This document shows positions 1 through 8,676 of a stretch of 22,894 bases of DNA, in pieces. This DNA comes from Desulfobulbaceae bacterium UBA2775. Its GTDB lineage: Bacteria; Desulfobacterota; Desulfobulbia; Desulfobulbales; Desulfocapsaceae. Made by a program: the position numbers and the translations under genes. Location: the NCBI GenBank assembly GCA_002352445.1, contig DEIL01000116.1, positions 1,532-24,425 of the forward strand. The letters run 5' to 3'. The notes below the pieces were generated by a model, which did not search any database, was not told where the DNA came from, and was given only the letters and a program-made list of their open reading frames with translations. Each line of letters opens with the position of its first letter. Within the stretch, counting starts at the first letter, position 1.

Positions 1-12
1 CAGGCTGTGGAT

Positions 13-46
13 CGGAGTCTCGCGAGCTCGCTTATCTGTTGCATCG
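13..46. repeat. Decayed copy of the dispersed intergenic repeat
   Basis: Positions 13-46 align without gaps to 1940-1973 inside the palindromic element downstream of the permease gene. By eye about 25 of 33 positions agree, including the shared core GCTCGCTTA. The GATGGCGTCGTAAAAA end is absent, so this is either a fragment or a copy cut by the window edge. The rest of 1-132 shows only a weak AAAGGT/ACCTTT dyad at 97-114 and no gene. Confidence 0.45.
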
Positions 47-132
47 ACACTCCTCCAAATCCCTCCCTGCCTGGGCAGCGAACATGACTTCCATATAAAG
101 GTAAAACCACCTTTGACCTTTTTATAATAAAA

Positions 133-1911
133 ATGGATATCTGGATTACCTCAGCAGTACTGCTTCTGACCCTCTATTTCCTGATTACTGAAAAGATTTC
201 CGTCGACCTTACTGCCATCGGCATCATGGTTATTCTGGTTGTAACCGGCATTCTCACCCCGAGGGAGACAATTGCCGGTTTTGCCAATCCTGCCGTTATC
301 ACTGTAGGAGCAATGTTTGTGGTTTCCAAAGGAATGATGCGAACCGGAGGGGTTGAATTTCTTGGCAGACGGATTATACAAATAGCTGGCGGTAACTATA
401 AGCTCGCCCTGATAATCATCCTTCTCACCGTGGCCGTAGCCTCCGGATTTATCAATAACACCCCGGTGGTCATTCTTTTTATACCGGTCATTATGACGAT
501 GTGCTGCGAATTTGGCCTCAGTCCCTCCAAGTTCCTTATTCCGGTATCCTACGCCTCTATCCTTGCAGGAACCTGTACACTTATCGGCACCTCAACCAAT
601 ATCATTATAAGCGACCTCAGTGTCAGCCAGGGATATGACGGGTTGTCCATGTTTGAGCTTTCCATCATCGGTGTGCCTCTTGCCCTTGTCGGAATTCTTT
701 TTATATTTTTTGCTGCCCCGAAAGTCCTTCCCTCACTGGCCAACCCGATCTGCAAGCTCCAGGACAGTGGTCATCGCCAGTACCTGGCAGAACTGAGGAT
801 TCCGGAAAAAAGCAGCCTGATAGGCAGAAACCCCGGAAATATTTTCAAGAAAAGATATCCAAGCTTGAGTGTTATTGAGCTGGTAAATAAATCTCATATC
901 TATCATCCGGCCAGAGACAAGATGACAATTGTTGCTGGAGATATCATTCTCGTGAAAGGATCACTCAATGATCTCGTTGATATCCTGCACCAGGAACAGG
1001 TAGAACTCCCCTCGTCAGGGAAAGGGCTGGTTCTGGGAGCACAAAAAGATGCCCCCATCGTCGTTGAATTGATCATCTCGCCCCATTCAACCGTACGGGG
1101 TCAACAGTTACTCAAAACTGATCTGGCCAGAGACCCGGATATCAATATCATCGCGGTGAAACGAAGCAACCTTCATATGTCAGAGCGACAGATACACGAT
1201 GTACGCCTGCAGACAGGCGACATCCTGCTGATCTGGTGCCATGACAGCAAAATAGAATCGCTTCGTTCGGAAACCGATTATATTGTGGTTGAAGATGTCT
1301 ATGAAGAAATAGTGCACAAACGAAAAGCCTGGTGGTCGATAATTAATTTTATCGGCATGGTGGGTACCGCCACACTCGGTATTGCCGATATCATGACCTG
1401 CTCACTGACCGCAGCCTTTCTCATGATCATTACAGGCTGTCTGCAGATGCGGGATGCCTATAAAGCGCTGCAGGGGGATGTGCTGCTCCTTATTGCGGGG
1501 ACAATCGCCCTGGGGGCAGCCATGCAGAAGAGCGGCACCAGTCAACTCTATGCCGAAACATTTCTCAGTTTCTTTGCAGGCTTTTCGCCTGTAATCGTAC
1601 TGGGAGCAATGATCCTGCTGACCAGTATCTCCACTCAGATCTTAAGCAACAATGCAACCGCAGTACTCCTTCTTCCAATTGCCATTTCAACTGCACTAGC
1701 CATAGGTGTTGATCCCAAACCATTTATTGTCGGAATCTGCTTTGGCGCCAGTGCATGTTTTGCAACTCCTGTGGGATATCAGACAAACCTTATGGTCTAT
1801 GGTCCGGGAGGATACAGGTTTATGGACTACCTGAAACTGGGTATTCCGTTAAACCTCTTTGTGGTTATTGCCTCTACTCTCCTGATTCCCATAGTCTGGC
1901 CATTTTATTGA
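133..1911 (+). CDS. SLC13-family anion permease with two central TrkA-C (RCK_C) domains
   Basis: Inner-membrane secondary transporter of the SLC13/DASS (CitT-like) group, 592 aa. Two halves of hydrophobic helices (about residues 1-200 and 400-592) flank a soluble stretch. That stretch holds two TrkA-C-like modules (about 215-292 and 308-388) with the recurring GDIIL/GDILL pattern. Family signatures are visible: FINNTPVV (107-113) and IGTSTN (151-156) in the first half, SNNATAVLLLP (505-515) and GYQTNL (548-553) in the second. Members with this architecture are often annotated as sulfate, dicarboxylate or related anion permeases; the substrate cannot be read here. The ATG at 133 is kept because the first helix begins at once, but no good Shine-Dalgarno precedes it. 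The gene is monocistronic and convergent with the AsmA-like gene; the repeat element begins 3 bp after the stop codon. Confidence 0.9.
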   Translation: MDIWITSAVLLLTLYFLITEKISVDLTAIGIMVILVVTGILTPRETIAGFANPAVITVGAMFVVSKGMMRTGGVEFLGRRIIQIAGGNYKLALIIILLTVAVASGFINNTPVVILFIPVIMTMCCEFGLSPSKFLIPVSYASILAGTCTLIGTSTNIIISDLSVSQGYDGLSMFELSIIGVPLALVGILFIFFAAPKVLPSLANPICKLQDSGHRQYLAELRIPEKSSLIGRNPGNIFKKRYPSLSVIELVNKSHIYHPARDKMTIVAGDIILVKGSLNDLVDILHQEQVELPSSGKGLVLGAQKDAPIVVELIISPHSTVRGQQLLKTDLARDPDINIIAVKRSNLHMSERQIHDVRLQTGDILLIWCHDSKIESLRSETDYIVVEDVYEEIVHKRKAWWSIINFIGMVGTATLGIADIMTCSLTAAFLMIITGCLQMRDAYKALQGDVLLLIAGTIALGAAMQKSGTSQLYAETFLSFFAGFSPVIVLGAMILLTSISTQILSNNATAVLLLPIAISTALAIGVDPKPFIVGICFGASACFATPVGYQTNLMVYGPGGYRFMDYLKLGIPLNLFVVIASTLLIPIVWPFY

Positions 1912-1913
1912 AA

Positions 1914-2064
1914 GATGGCGTCGTAAAAACTCTTCATCCGGAGTTTCGCAGGCTCGCTTACCTGCTTCGTTGTTGTAAATATTCTATCATTACGACGTAC
2001 TCTAGTACGCCGAAATGATAGAATATTTACACGCCTCGCATATGAAGTTTTTTACTTAGCCATT
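1914..2064. repeat. MITE-like palindromic element between convergent genes
   Basis: A compact element of about 150 bp begins with GATGGCGTCGTAAAAA and ends with an imperfect inverted copy of that end (GTAAAAAACTTCAT and GGC blocks match on the reverse strand). At its centre is a 26-bp stem (1975-2000 pairing with 2005-2030, two mismatches) closed by a TCTA loop. It fills nearly the whole gap between two convergent stops, so it could also end transcription from both sides. No ORF or transposase is inside. Partial copies occur at 13-46, 5582-5620, 6111-6128 and about 15052-15067. Confidence 0.7.
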
Positions 2065-2090
2065 TGACATTCAGAGTTCTTACGAATTTA

Positions 2091-5000
2091 TCATTGAAAG
2101 AGTTTCTGCAGCAATTTACCGGCCTGCTCGGTTATCTCTTTTTTACCGGCCTGGATGATCAAATCCTTGATCGTATCCTCTACAAAATCTTGGCTTAACG
2201 ACGGATTCGACACCGTGCCCCCGATTGGAACGGTGATCAAAGTCCCTTCCAGATATTTATACACATCACTGCCCACCATATTTCGTGTAACAGGAATCTG
2301 GACCTCATAATCCAGACTCTGATCGAAACCGATCGATCCGGTCATGGTAAGGCTGTAGTCTCTAATTTGTATCTCCAGGGGTGAGCAGAGCACACGGTCA
2401 TCTTTGCCCACACATTCCATGGGCTGATCACCCAGTGTGATTTCCCGTTCATTTGCTTTCATAACTGCCAACAACTCATTCAGCAGGCCACCGGCCTGGA
2501 GTTTGACGTCATTGAAGGTGAGGGAGGTAATAAACGTCGCGTCCTTCCGCGCCGCCTTATCCAAAGGCCAGCTGAAATGCTGCATCTGAAGATCTACGGT
2601 TCCCTGAGAAATGGCGGAACCTTTGAAAATGGGGTGAACCTGTGCCAGATGATCGCCGGACCCATCGTCGGTCAACCCGACCCCGGTCAGAACCATGGTG
2701 TTTTCAGGTATCAAAATCACAGCCGGATCGACTTTAAAATCGATAGTCGGCTTCAACGCCATCTCACCTCTGTTTACCTTCCCCTGGATATCAATCTCGA
2801 CTAAAGAATCGGCAAGTCCGATACCAACTTCCAGCAACTCGATATGTGCACCGGAGGCCCGGATGGTATCCGCATAAAATGAGGCAGAGAGTTCTGTGTG
2901 TTTTGGCATCTCGACCCACTGCCCATTTGTAGACTTCGCCTTAATGGCAAATGGTCGTTTAGCCGCCCCTGACATCTCAAGATCCAGATCAGCAAAGGAC
3001 TTTAAATAGCTACTTAAGGCTTTTAAATCCAAAGCCATATAACCTTCGACAGTTAACATACGCTCCTCCCTGTCCGGTGCAACTCTGCCGCTGGCGCCAA
3101 GAGAGAGAGGTAAAGTGGATAATTCCACGTTGCTGAAAGTAAAATTCTGATCGAACAGATCACCTTTCAGGTTCATTGCCAGCCGAATGGAATCCTCAGA
3201 AAAGGGAGGCTTATTTTTAGAACTGACTTCAACCGGGCCGATAGCACCATCCAGTTGAACGAACTGCTGCTGCGCATCAGTCAGATCGATATTCAGTTTG
3301 ATCGCTGCCGGGCCGGTGACCGTGGTGTCGGGGGGCAGTTTGATAACATCACCCAGCAGTGCTGTGAGCGGACCAAGTTCCAGGTCTATGCTGCCACTGG
3401 TCTTAACACCATTTTTCAGTTGGTTCCAGTTGGTGAATGCCAGTTCGGGGAAAACCATATGACCCATAGTGGTTTTCAGCTCAAGCGGTTTGAGTGTGGC
3501 GGTTTTTCCTTTCAGGTCAACGGAACAGCTGGTCGTCAGAACTATTTCTTTCTCACTGAATTTCTGTTTACTATTCTGAAATACAAAGTCCCTGATGTCC
3601 ATTGAGATATCGCCCAGTTCAACCATATTATCTTTCATGGATAACCGGGTATTGAGATTCGTCTTCCCGGCGAGGCGGGAATCCCCGGGCAATACATCCA
3701 GGGTCTGCAGCAGACCAGTCAGGTGATCCAGATCGAAGGCGCCCTTAAAAGCCAGACTTTCAATCTGAGCGCCAATCTGGTCAGATGGCGGATTGAAACT
3801 TTTCATTGTCACAGCCCCGCTGCCTGCCCAGGACTGAAAATCAAGGGTGGTGTCCAGCATTTGTTTTGGACGCATTTCCCGATCCAGCCGCAGATCGGTG
3901 AGCAAATTTGCCTTGAGCGAATCCTGTGGAGCAATAACTCGATCTTTATGCTGAAGAACAAAATCTGTGATACTGGCTTCACCCACCACTGCCCGCACTG
4001 ATTCCGTTTTGGTATCTACCTGAAGATTCAGATCCATTTTCCCTTCGGATTTCCAGCCTTTAAGCTGGATAAATTTCCCGACTTCCTGTAATGCCAATCC
4101 TATATCCGCCACCAACTCAACCTTCATATGATTGATATCACCCTGGCCTTTGCCGTTTAAAAAGGCCGACTGGACTATAAAATTCTCCAGCTTGAGCCCG
4201 GCCGGACTTTGCTCACCCCTGGCTTCCAGTTTGACGGGCTTATCCCAGACCAGTTTCTTTTTACCTGCCATCCCCTGTAACTTATCCAGACTGGCACTAC
4301 CGTCAAAAAGAGTGGTTTTGTCGGTGGCGGTTACCATTGCGTTGAGGGCAATTTTACCGTTCGATATTCTGGTCCCCTTTTTAAGGTTCAAAGTGGCGGG
4401 AAACTGGGTAGATAATTGTGCAAGATCAATAACAGCCTGGCTCGTAATTTCCTTTTTGTTACGGTCATCAAACGTGCCCGATGCTGTCCCTATGGCCAGG
4501 GGAGAGGTCAGGGCCAGCCGCTTTATGGTGAAAACGGAACCAATTCTCTCACCATCCAGCTCCACTTCCACACTTCCAAGCGACGGGGTGTCCGACTTAA
4601 GCGGTCCGCCCTGCAACTTCACCTGTTGAGCGTTCAGAGTTCCTTTTATCTGCAGAGCCGTAGCTGTACTCCCCGATATGCTCATATTCCCATTGAGTAG
4701 TCCGCTGCCGGTGGGCATGTTGGCAGCAGTCGCCAAAATTGAAAGCAGGTCCGTTATTTCCCAGTTCTCAATATCAAGAACGGCCTGAGACTGTATCTCA
4801 TCAAGATTTGCAATATCTCCCGCAGGCAGTTTTACAGTACCCATCCCTTTCACCTGGCCCGTACCGTCTCCTGATTGAAAATCAACCAGATAATTCATTG
4901 GATTTTCAACTCCACTAAAATTTAGCTGAAACTCCAGCTCCTTTATCACCAGTTTCTCTTTCAATTCAGGGTAGACAGCGGATACGGCGCCACCGATGAT

Positions 5001-5513
5001 AGTAAGTTTTCCCTCAATTGGTGGTAATCTGATTGCGCTGTTATTTGCCGCCGACCTGTCTGGTTCAGGAGGTACTGTTCCTGTAATTTTAGGCTCCTGT
5101 TCCCCTGGGGACGGTTTAGTCTCGGCCTGACCAGTCTCGGATTTCTCATCCAGATAAAATGAGACAAGGGGCTCCTTTATATTCACCTCGCCAATCTCTC
5201 TATAATTGATGGCAAGAGCCAGAAGCCCTTTAGAGATTGTTACATCCGCCACCTTTACAAGGATTCCTTCCGCACGATTATCGTAGGTAATCCCCTGGCA
5301 TTGGATAGGGTTGAACCAGCTCAACGACAGATTATCGAAATCAACTTGCCCCGGCAGACGACCGTTGACGACTTGTTTTACTTTATTTTCAGCCCAGTCT
5401 GTTGATACCAGGCTGGGAAGAAGAAACAGTCCAAGGAACAAAACCAGCAATAAGCCGGCAAATATGATTAAAAAAACCGGTTTCTTTTTCCGAACAGTGG
5501 TTTGGTCGGCCAT
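2091..5513 (-). CDS. AsmA/TamB-like inner-membrane-anchored periplasmic protein
   Basis: Large protein (1140 aa from this start). It has a short basic cytoplasmic tail (VRKKK), one N-terminal transmembrane helix and a long, low-complexity beta-rich periplasmic body. Repeated patterns of short strands (LSLSWFNP, ISISGS, GTVDLQMQHFSW) and a typical AsmA C-terminal end (about YLEGTLITVPIGGTVSNP) place it in the AsmA/YhdP/TamB superfamily. Known members are bridge-like proteins implicated in moving phospholipid between the two membranes or in outer-membrane assembly; that role is inferred here. The frame extends to an ATG at 5543, but the ATG at 5513 has GGAG about 10 nt upstream while the first has no ribosome site, so I prefer 5513. 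The gene stands alone and is divergent from the PilZ gene. Confidence 0.85.
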   Translation of the reverse strand: MADQTTVRKKKPVFLIIFAGLLLVLFLGLFLLPSLVSTDWAENKVKQVVNGRLPGQVDFDNLSLSWFNPIQCQGITYDNRAEGILVKVADVTISKGLLALAINYREIGEVNIKEPLVSFYLDEKSETGQAETKPSPGEQEPKITGTVPPEPDRSAANNSAIRLPPIEGKLTIIGGAVSAVYPELKEKLVIKELEFQLNFSGVENPMNYLVDFQSGDGTGQVKGMGTVKLPAGDIANLDEIQSQAVLDIENWEITDLLSILATAANMPTGSGLLNGNMSISGSTATALQIKGTLNAQQVKLQGGPLKSDTPSLGSVEVELDGERIGSVFTIKRLALTSPLAIGTASGTFDDRNKKEITSQAVIDLAQLSTQFPATLNLKKGTRISNGKIALNAMVTATDKTTLFDGSASLDKLQGMAGKKKLVWDKPVKLEARGEQSPAGLKLENFIVQSAFLNGKGQGDINHMKVELVADIGLALQEVGKFIQLKGWKSEGKMDLNLQVDTKTESVRAVVGEASITDFVLQHKDRVIAPQDSLKANLLTDLRLDREMRPKQMLDTTLDFQSWAGSGAVTMKSFNPPSDQIGAQIESLAFKGAFDLDHLTGLLQTLDVLPGDSRLAGKTNLNTRLSMKDNMVELGDISMDIRDFVFQNSKQKFSEKEIVLTTSCSVDLKGKTATLKPLELKTTMGHMVFPELAFTNWNQLKNGVKTSGSIDLELGPLTALLGDVIKLPPDTTVTGPAAIKLNIDLTDAQQQFVQLDGAIGPVEVSSKNKPPFSEDSIRLAMNLKGDLFDQNFTFSNVELSTLPLSLGASGRVAPDREERMLTVEGYMALDLKALSSYLKSFADLDLEMSGAAKRPFAIKAKSTNGQWVEMPKHTELSASFYADTIRASGAHIELLEVGIGLADSLVEIDIQGKVNRGEMALKPTIDFKVDPAVILIPENTMVLTGVGLTDDGSGDHLAQVHPIFKGSAISQGTVDLQMQHFSWPLDKAARKDATFITSLTFNDVKLQAGGLLNELLAVMKANEREITLGDQPMECVGKDDRVLCSPLEIQIRDYSLTMTGSIGFDQSLDYEVQIPVTRNMVGSDVYKYLEGTLITVPIGGTVSNPSLSQDFVEDTIKDLIIQAGKKEITEQAGKLLQKLFQ

Positions 5514-5581
5514 GGTATCTGATCTCCATTCACGCTTAAACATTGGTTGTATAATCTCGAATCTACATAATCATCATTATT

Positions 5582-5620
5582 GATGGCTTCGTAAAAAGTC
5601 CGATCTCCTTCGTTGCAGGT
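5582..5620. repeat. Solo end of the dispersed repeat
   Basis: GATGGCTTCGTAAAAA at 5582-5597, then an unrelated stretch and CTTCGTTG (5608-5615), the same order as in the 1914-2064 element but without the big hairpin. It lies in the gap between the divergent AsmA-like and PilZ genes, where both promoters should be. Confidence 0.55.
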
Positions 5621-5695
5621 TTTTTCAGAACCTCAACATACCATATTCACTCTAATCCGTCATTTTACCCAACCTCCTGCTGTACATATTTGTCA

Positions 5696-6112
5696 ATGTC
5701 TGACATAATGAATAGTAGCTTCAGTAGAACACACGTGGTTTTTCCGCTGACAATCCCGCTTCCACTTTTGGCAGCATCATCCATGATTAACAAAAGAAAA
5801 TATGGCCGATTCGAACTGGCTGAAGATGTGATGTTTGCCGATCAGCGAACACACCCCTACTGCTATTTTGGCGGTTCAACAATCAACTACAGTATGAGTG
5901 GCATATGTCTTGTCAGCCGCTATGAGGTTATATCCGGTGATCAGCTGTGTATACGAATCATTGGAGACCACCTTCACTCCTGTACCTCGGTTGATGACCT
6001 GACCTGTATGGCTGAAGTCAAATGGTGCCGGCCTATCTGCGAATCCCGGAAGCCTGTATACCATATTGGACTCCATTATCTAGGGCAGGTTCCTGCTCTA
6101 TTCAAACCATGA
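5696..6112 (+). CDS. PilZ-domain protein (putative c-di-GMP receptor)
   Basis: Small protein with both hallmarks of c-di-GMP-binding PilZ domains: RKYGR (RxxxR) just after an internal Met, and NYSMSG (NxSxxG) about 30 residues later, followed by the beta-barrel strand VKWCRP. It probably binds c-di-GMP in the cytoplasm; the partner is unknown. The start is uncertain. The frame begins at a TTG (5690), with ATGs at 5696 and 5783, none with a clear ribosome site. The 5783 start (110 aa) puts the RxxxR motif at the very N-terminus, as is usual for single-domain PilZ proteins, so the first 29 residues of this call may be untranslated. The gene is convergent with the PP2C phosphatase gene, and the TGA stop overlaps a repeat end. 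Confidence 0.75.
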   Translation: MSDIMNSSFSRTHVVFPLTIPLPLLAASSMINKRKYGRFELAEDVMFADQRTHPYCYFGGSTINYSMSGICLVSRYEVISGDQLCIRIIGDHLHSCTSVDDLTCMAEVKWCRPICESRKPVYHIGLHYLGQVPALFKP

Positions 6113-6128
6113 TGGCGTCGTAAAAAGG
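6111..6128. repeat. Solo end of the dispersed repeat overlapping a stop codon
   Basis: GATGGCGTCGTAAAAA is identical over 16 bp to the left end of the 1914-2064 element. It starts inside the stop codon of the PilZ gene and lies in the 56-bp gap between two convergent genes. Confidence 0.6.
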
Positions 6129-6168
6129 TCACTCGATGTCTACGCTTATCGGAAGTTACAGATGACTT

Positions 6169-7851
6169 TCAACTTCTGCTGAATGCAATCCAAGTCATAT
6201 CATCATACTGCTCAGTACCGGCAGTGTGACGGACAAGAGCGGCTGTCAAGGAATCAAGGCGCTGCTCCATGGAGCCATTTTCATCAAGAATCTTCAGAAG
6301 CTGTGTCTTACCAAAAGAGCTCCCATCTGTGGAAAGCGCATCAGGCACACCATCAGTACAGGCAAAAAGGAAATCGCCTGTCTGCAGCTTGATGCATTTA
6401 CTGACCAAAGGCAGGTCAGGAAACATTCCTATGGCTGGATTTGTTGGCATCAAGGGCTCACTACTGCCGTCAGCCCTTATGGCGAGAGGTGCGTCATGTC
6501 CACAGTTGATATACCATACCTCATCCTGATCCCTTGACAGAACAGCTATAAAGACAGTGGCAAACATACTCGCCTTCGCATGATTTTTAGTAACATAATC
6601 ATTCGTTTTACGGACAGCCTCAACAATCATTTCTTCATGGGCTTCATCCGAATCATTCCCCACCTCAAAGCATTGCTGGATATTTGCCCGCAGGAGACTG
6701 CGAAAAAGTACCATGAACAGAGCAGCTCCCAGCCCCTTATCACAGACATCGGCAAGAATCAGGGCAAGCTTTTTACCCTGATCGAGGGAGAAGGCATCAT
6801 AAAAATCGCCCGCCACCTGTCGGGCGGATTGAAAATATGAAAAAAGCCCCCACCCTGCAATCTGCGGCAGGGATTCGGGGAAGAAACCAACCTGAATCTG
6901 CCTGCCGATCTCAAGCTCATGCTCGGCCACATCCCGTGCCTTTTGCACCGTGCGATAGAGACGGGCATTATCAATTACTCCGGCAACCTGACCTGCAATG
7001 GTCTGGGCCAAACGAACCTCTTCTTTAGAGAAAACAGCCTGGGATTCAGACGGAATACCGATAGTACCGATAACTTCCCCACGGGCAAGCAGAGGGACGA
7101 CCAGCAGACTTGAAGTTCCACGTCGCACCATCACTTCATGAAGTGAAAGGGTAATGGGGTTAAGCTGGGCATCCGGGACTACTATAGGTTGACCTGTTTT
7201 TATAACAAAAAGGCTGGCATCATTGCCTTCAAGAGAAAATTCAAGACCGGTAGCATCACTTTCTTCAGGGTCTTCAGTATGAAAAGCAACAACCTGTAAT
7301 CCGGTTTGTGAGTCATTAAGCAGAGCAATACCGGTATTGCGAGCGTTAAATACGCTTACCATCTCCTGACAAATAGAGTTAAGTATCTCATCAAGGTCGA
7401 GGCTGGAACCGGTTGCTACCGAAAGATGGTTGAGGATAGCCAGCTCGTCTGCCTGCTTTTTTAAAAGCTGTTCGGTTTCAACAATCCCACCGTTTATATA
7501 GCTCTGTTTGTCAACAAAGTACATCCACCCGCGCAGACAATGATTGCCGTCAGAATCAAGTTTTTGCAGAGAGCTGAGGGAAAGACAAACTGTCAGCGGC
7601 TTACGCCCTATAGGCTGTAGCTCAAGCAACATCTCCTGCTGCTGTCCCTGTGATATTGCCCAGAAAAACATTTCCAGGATTTCATCTTTTTTCCCACCAA
7701 TGAAAAGATCGTAAATTCTTTTTTCTAAAGTATCGCCGACAAGCTGCTGCAAAGCCCTGTTAGCAAGGATGATCAGTCCTGAAGCTGACGCCTCAAAATA
7801 GGGTTCATCGAATGAATTGATTAATTCGAGATAGGCCGGATCACGATTCAT
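6169..7851 (-). CDS. PAS-GAF-PP2C (SpoIIE/RsbU-type) serine phosphatase
   Basis: Cytoplasmic signalling phosphatase, 560 aa. Residues 8-115 look like a PAS domain, 150-298 a GAF domain, and 335-560 a PPM/SpoIIE phosphatase core. The metal-binding aspartates are all visible: GDFYD (348-352), ADVCDKG (367-373), CTDG (498-501) and QYDDMT (548-553). A short helical linker (about 300-320) joins sensor and catalytic parts, as in RsbU-like proteins. Known relatives dephosphorylate STAS-type anti-anti-sigma factors in partner-switching pathways, but no STAS or RsbW-like gene is in this window, so the target is unknown. No transmembrane segment is seen. The ATG at 7851 starts just ahead of the PAS fold; its ribosome site is weak. 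A candidate sigma-70 promoter lies about 70 bp upstream. Confidence 0.9.
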   Translation of the reverse strand: MNRDPAYLELINSFDEPYFEASASGLIILANRALQQLVGDTLEKRIYDLFIGGKKDEILEMFFWAISQGQQQEMLLELQPIGRKPLTVCLSLSSLQKLDSDGNHCLRGWMYFVDKQSYINGGIVETEQLLKKQADELAILNHLSVATGSSLDLDEILNSICQEMVSVFNARNTGIALLNDSQTGLQVVAFHTEDPEESDATGLEFSLEGNDASLFVIKTGQPIVVPDAQLNPITLSLHEVMVRRGTSSLLVVPLLARGEVIGTIGIPSESQAVFSKEEVRLAQTIAGQVAGVIDNARLYRTVQKARDVAEHELEIGRQIQVGFFPESLPQIAGWGLFSYFQSARQVAGDFYDAFSLDQGKKLALILADVCDKGLGAALFMVLFRSLLRANIQQCFEVGNDSDEAHEEMIVEAVRKTNDYVTKNHAKASMFATVFIAVLSRDQDEVWYINCGHDAPLAIRADGSSEPLMPTNPAIGMFPDLPLVSKCIKLQTGDFLFACTDGVPDALSTDGSSFGKTQLLKILDENGSMEQRLDSLTAALVRHTAGTEQYDDMTWIAFSRS

Positions 7852-7921
7852 GGGATTCAGTTCATAAAATTAGACTTTCCATAAAGTAACTAACCCCGAT
7901 GAACGGGATAAGTACCATGAA

Positions 7922-7950
7922 AGTATATTCAAGCATATAATTTTAAACAA
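7922..7950 (-). promoter_or_regulatory. Candidate sigma-70 promoter for the PP2C phosphatase gene
   Basis: On the minus strand, TTGTTT (7950-7945) and TATACT (7927-7922) are separated by 17 bp. The -10 matches consensus at 5 of 6 positions; the -35 matches only its TTG. The position, about 70 bp ahead of the start codon, is reasonable. Confidence 0.35.
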
Positions 7951-7960
7951 CCTTTCTCAG

Positions 7961-8150
7961 TTTCTTGTTTTTTATTACAGAAATCCTAGAGTAAGGCACT
8001 AAAATGGGCAACACCCACAACCCAAAAAGTACATTGTCTCACCACAGAATTCACAGAGAAAAACATTTATTTTTTCCCTCTGTGTTCTCTGTGAACTCTG
8101 TGATGTAGGTTTTCTTGCTTTTTATGACAGAAGTCCAGGAGCGAGGTAAC
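7961..8150. repeat. Direct-repeat pair flanking a CACAGAG palindrome
   Basis: The 40 bp at 8111-8150 repeat 7961-7999 exactly 150 bp downstream, with roughly 8-9 differences (the first 20 bp differ at two positions). Between them, 8043-8058 (CACAGAATTCACAGAG) pairs with 8087-8102 (CTCTGTGAACTCTGTG) with one mismatch, and CTCTGTG-like units recur at 8078-8102. CACAGAG palindromes of this kind are known as scattered intergenic repeats in several phyla. Confidence 0.6.
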
Positions 8151-8355
8151 AGATTAACATTTATGGAGATATAAGCGCTCACAGGGGTGTCATCCCAGTA
8201 TCAGCTCAATCAAGAATTTGCCAAGTCTGAAAAACGACAGTGAAAAGAGATACAACTTAGCAGTTCCTATAAGGGAAAAAAATCGCAGTAAAAGTGTTTT
8301 TTTTATCCATATGTATACACTATAAGTGGATGTAACAATTAAATAATAATCACAT

Positions 8356-8399
8356 AATAGGTATATATACCTAACGATATATAGGCATTTATACCTATT
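8356..8399. repeat. Nested AT-rich palindromes (possible operator)
   Basis: TAGGTATATATACCTA (8358-8373) is a perfect 16-bp palindrome. AATAGGTAT (8356-8364) is also the exact reverse complement of ATACCTATT (8391-8399), and ATAGG occurs again at 8381-8385. Repeated TAGG/CCTA half-sites suggest a dimeric regulator site, but no regulator is identified. It lies about 280-320 bp ahead of the FecR-TPR-barrel start codon. Confidence 0.4.
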
Positions 8400-8676
8400 G
8401 TACCAATACGTCCTGTATGTTATTTTTCACCTTTGGTGAATTTTATGGCCAAATTTGTTGGAAATTCGCGGCTTTTTGCCTGCTATTCATTATAATGTCC
8501 GCTGTTTCAGCAATGATCGATAAAGCTTAAGACCAGTTCAAGAGAGCCCTGTGAACCACACAATAACATTACCCGGAGATTTATAAGAATTAATACATTC
8601 TTGAATTGAGTTTTTAAGTTGATGTACGCTCATTCAGGATAACCATACACAGCCGCTTTTATTAAGGAGAAAAGTA

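Larger units (their letters stand above)
7852..8676. other. 825-bp gene-free stretch rich in repeats and palindromes
   Basis: Divergent intergenic region between the phosphatase and the FecR-TPR-barrel gene. I find no ORF with a ribosome site and codon pattern worth calling. It holds a pair of about 40-bp direct repeats flanking a CACAGAG palindrome (7961-8150), an AT-rich nested palindrome (8356-8399), a TTCACC/GGTGAA mini-hairpin followed by TTTTA (8426-8444), and a perfect TATAAT at 8491-8496 lacking a convincing -35. The long leader suggests regulated transcription of the downstream gene. Confidence 0.6.

Noticed and set aside
1755..2018. 87-aa open frame covering the permease end and the palindrome
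   Set aside because: Out of frame with the permease, with no ribosome site; its end is repeat sequence.
4132..4629. 165-aa open frame opposite the AsmA-like gene
   Set aside because: Shadow of a long conserved coding sequence; no family features.
8469..8484. Possible sigma-54 promoter upstream of the FecR-TPR-barrel gene (CGGCTTTTTGCCTGCT)
   Set aside because: The GG-GC spacing of 12 bp is right, but flanking matches are poor and it is about 190 bp from the start codon; too weak to call.
8551..8563. CRP-like half sites (TGTGAACCACACA)
   Set aside because: The spacing between half sites is too short for the CRP consensus; similar TGTGA words nearby belong to the CACAGAG repeat.
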